A stretch of DNA of 64,000 nt from Massilia atriviolacea (GTDB taxonomy: Bacteria; Pseudomonadota; Gammaproteobacteria; Burkholderiales; Burkholderiaceae_D), in NCBI RefSeq assembly GCF_003953935.1, contig NZ_RXLQ01000002.1, positions 310,001 through 374,000 on the forward strand, in the 5' to 3' direction. The notes under the pieces are model-generated. The model saw only the letters and a program-made list of their open reading frames with translations, ran no database searches and was not told where the DNA came from. The stretch's first letter is position 1. Each line of letters starts with the position of its first letter. Positions 1 to 9,000 of this stretch are shown piece after piece. The translations under genes were made by a program, and so were the position numbers.

Positions 1-1
1 G

Positions 2-3000
2 CTGGCGCGCGAGCTGCCCGAGTACATGGTTCCCGCCGCCTGCGTCGTGCTCGACGCCTTGCCCCTGAGCGCCAACGGCAAGCTCGATCGCAAGGCGCTG
101 CCGGCGCCGGAAGGCTCGGCGTATGCGCGGCGCACCTGGGAGGCGCCGCAAGGCCCGACCGAAACCGCGCTGGCCGGCATGTGGGCCGCCCTGCTGAAAG
201 TGGAGCGGGTAGGGCGCAACGATCACTTCTTCGAACTGGGAGGCCACTCGCTGCTGGCCGTGCAGCTGATGGAACGCATGCGCCGCCAGGAGCTGTTTGC
301 CGACATCCGCACCCTGTTTTCGCAACCGACCCTGGCCGCGCTGGCACAGGCGGTGGACCAGGCCGGGCAAGCGGGCCGGCGCGACGTGGTGGTGCCGCCC
401 AACGGCATCCCGCCCGGCTGCACCGATATCACGCCGGCCATGCTGCCGCTGGTGGCATTGGACGCCGAACAGATCGCGCGCATCGTCGCCAGCGTCCCCG
501 GTGGCGCCGCCAACGTGCAGGACATCTATCCGCTCGCGCCGCTGCAGGAAGGCATATTGTTCCATCACCTGCTGCAGAACAAGGGCGATGCCTATCTGCT
601 GTCGGCCACCCTGTCGTTCGACGCGCGCGAACGGCTCGATGCCTTCACCGGCGCCTTGCAGCAGGTGCTCACGCGGCACGATGCGCTGCGCACCGCGCTG
701 CTGTGGGAAGGCTTGCCCGAGCCGGTGCAGGTGGTCTGGCGCGAAGCGACGTTCACGGTCGACACACCGGTCCTGCCCGGCGTCGACACGCCGGCCGAGC
801 TGCGCGCCCACGCCGATCCGCGCCACTTCCGCATCGACCTGCGGCGCGCCCCGCTGATGCACGGCTTTGCGGCCTTCGACGACAAGACCGGCTGCTGGCT
901 GCTGCAGCTGCTGCTGCACCACGTGGTGACCGACCACACCACGCTCGACGTGCTGTTCGAGGAAATGGCGCTGATCCAGGCCGGACGCGCGCAGGACTTG
1001 CCGCTGCCGGTCCCGTTCCGCAATTTCGTGGCGCAGGCACGCCTGGGCGTGAGCGTGCAGGAACACGAACAATTCTTCCGCCGGATGCTGGGCGACGTCG
1101 ACCAGCCGACCGCGCCCTTCGGCTTGCTGGACATGCAGGGCGACGGCTCCAACGTCGACGAGGCGCGCCTGCCGCTCGACCCGGCGCTGGCCCTGCGCCT
1201 GCGCGAGCATGCGCGCCGCCTTGGCGTGAGCGCCACCAGCCTGTTCCACCTCGCGTGGGCGCAGGTACTGGCGCGCACCAGCGGGCGCGATGACGTCGTC
1301 TTCGGCACCGCGCTGTTCGGCCGCATGCATGGCGGCAGCGGCGCCGACCGCGTCCTGGGCCTGTTCATGAACACGCTGCCGGTGCGCATCCGCCTTGACG
1401 ACACCCCGCTCGAAGCGGCCGTGCGCGATACCCATGAACGCCTGGCGCAACTGCTGCATCACGAACATGCGCCGCTGTCGCTGGCCCAGCGCTGCAGCGG
1501 CATGGCGGCCTCGGTGCCGCTGTTCTCGGCCGGATTCAACTACCGTCACAGCCCGCCGGCCCAGCAGGTATGGGAAGGGATGGAGGTGCTGCACGGCGAG
1601 GAGTTGAGCAACTTCCCGCTGGTGTTGAAGGTGGACGACCATGGCGCGGCGTTTTCGCTCACGGCCAACGCGCAGCGTCCGATCGACCCGATGCGCGTGT
1701 GCCGCTACATGCACACGGCGCTCGACCATCTGGCCGATGCGCTCGACAATGCACCGGCCACCACCAGCTGCCAGCTGGACATCCTGCCCGCCGGGGAGCG
1801 CCGCCAGCTGCTCGACGGCTGGAACGGCGCCATTGTCGCACTCGACGCCGGCCGCTGCATCCATCAACTGTTCGAACAGCACGCGGCCAGTTCGCCCGAC
1901 GCCGCCGCGCTGGTGGTGGACGGCAGCGCGCCGCTCAGCTACGCCGAGCTCAATGCCCGCGCCAACCGGCTCGCGCATCACCTGATCAAGTCGGGCCTGC
2001 GGCCGGACATGCGGGTCGCCATTGCGCTGCCGCGCGGGGCCGACATGATCGTCGCCTTGCTGGCCACGCTCAAGGCCGGCGCCGCCTACGTGCCGCTCGA
2101 CCCGGGCTACCCGGCCGAGCGCCTGGCCTTCATGCTCGATGACAGCCGCCCGCGCGTCGTGCTGACCCACGCCGACCTGCAGGAGCGGCTGCCGGCCAGC
2201 CGCGCGCTGCTCACCGCCACCGTACTGGAACTGGACGACCCGGCCGCGCCATGGCAGGACAAACCGGCCACCAATCCCGATCCGGCCGCGCTGGGCCTGA
2301 CCGATGCGCATCTGGCCTACGTGATCTACACCTCCGGTTCGACCGGCACGCCGAAGGGCGTGATGATGGAGCATGCCGCCCTGTGCAACCTGGCGCAGGC
2401 GCAGATCGACAGTTTCGGCGTGACCGCCCGCAGCCGCATCCTGCAATTTGCCTCGTTCAGTTTCGACGGCTGCATCTTCGAGGTCGTCATGGCGCTGTGC
2501 CACGGCGCCGCCCTGTACATGGTCGCCTCGGAGGTGCCGCTGGCCGGCGACGACCTGCTCGCCGTCGCCGACAGGCATGGCATCAGCCACGCCATCCTGC
2601 CGCCGGCCGTGCTGACGGCCTTGCCCGACGACGCGCGCATGGACTCGGTCACCACCCTGGTCATGGCCGGCGAAGCGCCCGGCCGGGCGCTGGTGCGGCG
2701 CTGGGCTGCCGGACGCACCCTGATCAACGGTTACGGTCCGACCGAAACCGCGGTGTGCGCCACGGTGTTCGTGTGCGATGCGCAGGATGCGGGCGAGCCG
2801 CCGATCGGCCAGCCGATCGGCAACAAGCGCATTTACCTGCTCGACGCCCATGGTGCGCCGGTGCCGCTGGGCGTGGCCGGCGAAATCCATATCGGCGGCG
2901 CCGGCATCGCGCGCGGCTACCTGAACCGCCGCGAATTGAGCGAGGAGCGCTTTGTCCCCGATCCGTTCGCCGGCACCGCGGGCGCGCGCATGTACCGCAG

Positions 3001-6000
3001 CGGCGACCTCGGACGGCGGCGCGCGGACGGCAACATCGAATTCGTCGGCCGGGTCGACCAGCAGGTCAAGGTGCGGGGCTTTCGCATCGAACTCGGTGAA
3101 ATCGACACGGTGCTGCAGTCCGCGCCCGGTGTGCGCGATTGCGTGGTGCTGGCGCGCGAGGACCAGCCCGGCCAGCGGCGCCTGGTGGCGTATTTCAGCA
3201 CGCCGGAACCGGAACTGTGCACGCCGGAGTCGCTGCGCCTGCACCTGGCCGGCCGCCTGCCGGAGTACATGGTGCCGGCGGCCTATGTCTGCCTGGACGC
3301 CTTGCCGCTCACGCCGAACGGCAAACTCGATCGGCGCGCCTTGCCGGCGCCGGAGGATGGTGCGTTCGGCACCCGTGCCTACGAGGCGCCGCAAGGCCCG
3401 GTGGAAGCGGCGCTGGCCGCGCTGTGGAGCGAACTGCTGCAAGTGGAACGGGTCGGCCGGCGCGACCACTTTTTCGAGCTCGGTGGCCATTCGCTGCTGG
3501 CGGTGCAGATGATCTCGCACCTGCGCCAGCGTCTCGGACTGGAGGCAGCGCTGTCGGACCTGTTTGCCCAGCCGCTGCTGCATGCGTTCGCGGCCCTGGC
3601 CCACAAGGCGCCGGCCCAGGGCTTGCCGCCATTGGCGGCTGGCCCGCGCCCACGCGACATTCCGGTCTCGTTCGCGCAGCAGCGCCTGTGGTTCATCGCC
3701 CAGATGGGCGAGGCCGCCAGCGCCGCCTACCACATCAGCGGCGGCATGCGCCTGCATGGCCGGCTCGACGAGCGCGCGCTGCGCTGCGCCCTGGACCGCA
3801 TCGTGCAGCGCCACGAGGCGCTGCGCACCCATTTCGCGCTGGTCGACGGCGCGCCGGTGCAGCGCATCGCCGCCAGCACCGGCCTGCGCCTGGTGCGCCA
3901 TGACCTCAGCGCCGAGGCGCAGCCGCAGGCGCTGGTCGACCATTGGAGCCGGGTGGAGGCGGGCAGCCCGCTCGACCTGGGCCATGGTCCGCTGATCCGC
4001 GCCCGCCTGCTGCGCCTGGGCGAGCAGGAACACGTTTTGCTGCTGACGCTGCACCATGTGGTGTCGGACGGCTGGTCGATGGGCGTGCTGGCGCGCGAAC
4101 TGAGCGCCTTGTACAGCGCCTACGCGGTCGATGGGCTGGCCCCCGGTCTCGACCCGCTGCCGCCGCTGCCGGTGCAATATGCCGACTACGCGCTGTGGCA
4201 GCGCGGCTGGCTTAGCGCGGCGCCGGCCCGGGAGCAGCTCGACTACTGGAAGCGGCAACTGGCGGGCGCCCCGGCCCTGATCACCCTTCCCAGCGACCGC
4301 CCCCGGCCCGCGCTGCAGGACTACACGGGCCGCAGCCTGCCGTTCGCGATCGATGCCGCGCTGTGCACGGGCCTGAAGGCATTGTCGCGCAGGCACGGCA
4401 CCACCTTGTATATGACCCTGCTGGCGGCATGGGCCGCGCTGGCCGCGCGCCTGGCCGGCCAGGACGACGTCGTCATCGGCTCGCCCGTGGCCAATCGCGG
4501 CCGGGTCGAACTCGAACCCATGATCGGCTTCTTCGTCAACACCGTGGCGCTGCGGCTCGATCTCAGCGACAGCCCGACGGTGGCCGGGCTGCTGGCCCAG
4601 GCCAGGCAGCGCGTGCTGGAAGCGCAAAGCAACCAGGACGTGCCGTTCGAGCAGGTGGTCGAGGTGCTCAATCCGGAGCGGGCGCTGAACTACAGCAGCA
4701 TCTTCCAGTTGATGTTCGCGTGGCAGAACATGCCGCACGAGGCCGTGCAACTGGGCGAGCTGCGCCTGGAAGAACTGCCCGAGCGCACCGACCGCAGCAC
4801 CGCGTTCGACCTGTCGCTGACCTTGCAGGAAAGCGGCGAGCGCATCGTGGGCACGATGGAATATGCGGCGGCGCTGTACGACCGCGCCACCATCGAACGG
4901 CACCTGGCGCGCCTGCGCACGGTCCTGCAAGGCATGGTGCGCGACGACAGCCAGGCGTTCGACCGCATCGACCTGCTGGACGCGGACGAGCGCCGGCAGC
5001 TGGAGGCGGCCTGGCGGCGCCTGCGCCAGCCGTATCCCGACAACGCCTGCATCCACCAGCTGTTCGAACAGCAGGTGGAACGCACCCCGCACGCGACCGC
5101 GGCCGAGCAGGAGGGCAGGGCAGTGAGCTACAGCGAACTCAATGCCCGCGCCAACCAGCTGGCGCACCACCTGCGCCAGCGCGGCGTGCAGCCGGACCAG
5201 CGCGTGGCCATCTGCGCGCCGCGCAGCTTGGAGATGCTGGCCGCCATTCTCGGCGTCCTGAAATCCGGCGCCGCGTATGTGCCGCTGGACCCGGCGTATC
5301 CGCAGGAGCGGATCGATTACATGCTGCGCGACAGCGCACCGGTGGCGCTGCTCACGCAGGACGATCTGGAAGCGCCATCCTGGCAGCACCAGCCGACCGC
5401 CAACCCGGAACCGGCGGCCATCGGCCTGGATCCATCGCACCTGGCGTACGTGATCTACACCTCCGGCTCGACCGGTGCGCCGAAAGGCGTGATGATCGAG
5501 CACCGTGGCCTGTGCAACCAGATCGCGGCGCTCGGGCGGCTGTACGGGCTCGGTCCCGCCGACCGCGTGCTGCAGTTTGCCGCGCCGAGCTTCGATATGT
5601 CGGTCGAGGAGATCTTCGGCGCCCTGCTCGGCGGCGCCACCCTGGTACTGGGTTCGCCGGCCTGGATTGCCGACGCCCGCCGCTGGTGCGAACTGGCTGA
5701 AGCGAATGCGCTGACCGTGGCCAACCTGCCGACCATGTTCTGGCAGCAGATTGCCCAGGCGCCGCACGTGGCGCTGCCGCCAACCCTGCGCCAGATCAGC
5801 ATCGGCGGCGAAGGCGTGGCGGCCGCCGCGCTCGACGCATGGTGGGCCCGGCCCGGCCACCGTCCGCTGCTGGTCAATGCCTACGGCCCGACCGAGGCGA
5901 CCATCAACGCCACCATCCTTGCCTGCCAGCCCGGCGCCAATCCGCGTTCGATCGGCAGCCCGGTGGCCAACACGCCTGTCTACCTGCTGGACCGCCATGG

Positions 6001-9000
6001 CCAGCCGGTGCCGCCTGGCGTCGCTGGCGAAATCCACATCGGCGGCGTGGGCGTGGCACGCGGTTACCTGAACCTGCCGCAGCTGACGCGGGAGCGCTTC
6101 GTCCCCGACCCGTTCGCGGGCGAGGCCGGCGCACGGATGTACCGCAGCGGTGACCTGGGGCGCTGGCTGGCCGACGGATCGCTGGAATACCTCGGCCGCA
6201 ACGACCATCAGGTCAAGCTGCGCGGCTTTCGCATCGAGCTGGGAGAGATCGAGGCGCAACTGGCCCGCCAGGGCGGCGTTCGCCAGGCCGTGGTGCTGGC
6301 GCGCGAGGATGCGCCCGGCGACAAGCGCCTGGTGGCCTACGTGGCCGGCGAGGCCGACGCCTCGCTGCTGCGCACAGCCCTGGCGCAGGCGCTGCCGGAC
6401 TACATGGTGCCGGCGGCTTTTGTCATGCTCGCTGCCATGCCGCTCACGCCGAACGGCAAGCTCGATCGGCGCGCGCTGCCGCCGCCGGACGGCAGCGCCT
6501 ATGCGCAGCGTGCCTATGCGGCGCCGCAGGGCGAGACCGAAACCGCGCTGGCGCGGATCTGGGCCGAACTGCTGCACGTCGAGCGCGTCGGCCGCGACGA
6601 CAACTTCTTCGAACTCGGTGGCCATTCGCTGCTGGCCGTGCAGCTGATGGAGCGCATGCGCCGGCGCCAGATGCCGGTCGATATCCGCACCCTGTTCCTG
6701 CGGCCGACGGTCGCCGCTCTGGCCGGCGCCACCGGCGCGGAGCCTGCGCGCGAGGTGGTGGTTCCGCCGAACCGCATTCCGTCCGGCTGCACCGCGATCA
6801 CGCCCGACATGCTGCCGCTGGTCGCGCTCGACGCCGCGCAGATCGCGCGCATTACGGACACGGTCGCCGGCGGCGCCGCCAATGTGCAGGACATCTACCC
6901 GCTGGCACCGCTGCAGGAAGGTATCCTGTTCCACCACCTGCTGCAGGCCGAAGGCGACCTGTATCTGTCGTCGGCCACGCTGGCCTTCGATTCGCGCGAG
7001 CGGCTTGACGGTTTCGTGCGGGCGCTGGGGCAGGTGATTGCGCGCCATGACGCCCTGCGCACTTCCGTGCAATGGGAAGGCTTGCCGGAACCGGTGCAGG
7101 TGGTGTGGCGCGATGCGCCGTTCGTGCTGGAGACGCCCACGCTGGCGGCGGGCGACGTGGCCGCGATGCTGCGCGCCCACGCCGATCCGCGCAGCATGCG
7201 CATCGATCTGGGCCAGGCGCCGCTGTTGCGCGGCGTCGCCGCGCCCGATCCGGACCATGGACGCTGGCTGCTGCTCCTGCTCGAACATCACCTGGTCACC
7301 GATCACACCACGCTCGACCTGCTGTTCGAGGAAATGGCGATGATCGACGCCGGGCGCGCCGGCGAGCTGGCGGCGCCTGTCCCGTTCCGCAATTTCGTGG
7401 CCCAGGCGCGCCTGGGTGTGAGCCGCCAGGAGCACGAAGCCTTTTTCCGCACCATGCTGGGCGACGTCGACGCGCCGACGGCGCCGTTCGGCCTGTCCAA
7501 CGTGCAGGGCGACGGCAGCACCGTGCACGAGGCGCGACAGGTGCTCGCGCCGGCGCTGTCGGATCGCATCAGGCGCCAGGCGCGCGCCCTCGGCGTCAGC
7601 GCCGCCAGCCTGTTCCACTGGGCCTGGGCCCAGGTGCTGGCGCACGCCACCGGCCGCGAGGACGTGGTCTTCGGCACCGTGCTGTTCGGCCGCATGCAGC
7701 CGGGCGCCGGTGCCGAACGCAGCATGGGCCTGTTCATCAACACACTGCCGCTACGCGTGCGCCTCGGCGAAGTGAGCGTGGAACAGGGGATCCGCCAGAC
7801 CCACGCGCTGCTGGCGCAGCTGATGCGGCACGAGCACGCGCCGCTCGCGCTGGCGCAGCGCAGCAGCGCACTGACGGCCGGCACGCCCTTGTTTTCGGCA
7901 CTGCTCAACTACCGCCACAGCGGCCAGCCAGCCAGCGACAGCGTCACCGGCCCCTGGGCGCAGGGCATCACGGTGCTGGCCGCGGAAGAACGCAGCAACT
8001 ATCCGTTCTGCCTGTCCGTGGACGACCTGGGCGACGGCTTCGGCCTCAGTGCGCAGGTCGCCGAACCGGTCGATCCGCAGCGCGTGTGCGGCTACGTGGC
8101 GCAGGCGCTGGAAGGACTGGTCGTGGCGCTGGAGACGGCGCCGCAGCAGCCGGCACGCGACATTGCCATCCTCGGCGCGGACGAGCGCGAACGGCTGCTG
8201 GTGCGCTGGAACGACACGGCGCAGGCGTTCCCGGACGAGCTGTGCATCCATCAACTGTTCGAGCGCCAGGCGGCGCGCGCGCCGCAGGCGCCGGCGCTGG
8301 TGCAGCACGACCAGCGCCTGGATTACGCGCAGCTCAACGAGCGCGCCAACCGGCTGGCGCATCACTTGCGCAGCCTCGGGGTGCAGCCTGACGCGCGCGT
8401 GGCCATTTGCGCGCCGCGCAGCGTGGAGATGGTCGTCGCGATCCTGGCCGTGCTCAAGGCCGGCGCGGCCTACGTTCCGCTGGACCCGGCCTATCCGCGC
8501 GAACGGCTGGGCTACATGCTGCGCGACAGCGCGCCGCTGGCCTTGCTGACCATGGCCGGCATGCCGCTGCCGGCCGACGTACAGGTGCCGGTGCTGGAAC
8601 TCGACGGCCAGTCCCAGCCCTGGCTGGAACAGCCGGCCGCCAATCCCGATCCGGCCGCGCTCGGGCTGACTCCGGCCAGCCTGGCGTACGTGATCTACAC
8701 GTCCGGCTCCACCGGGCAGCCGAAAGGCGTGATGGTCGAGCATCGCGGCTTGTGCAACGTGGCGCAGGCGCAGGCCCGCGCGCTTGGCGTCGACCCGGCC
8801 AGCCGCGTGCTGCAATGCGCGTCCCCGGGTTTCGACGCCTGCGTGTTCGAGCTGCTCATGGCGCTGTGCCACGGCGCGGCCCTGTACCTGCCGGCGCCGG
8901 GCGCGCTGCTGGCTGGCCCGGTACTGGGCGAGGCCTTGGCCGCGCACGGCATCACCCATGTCACCCTGACGCCGGCGGTGCTGAACGGACTCGATGCGGG

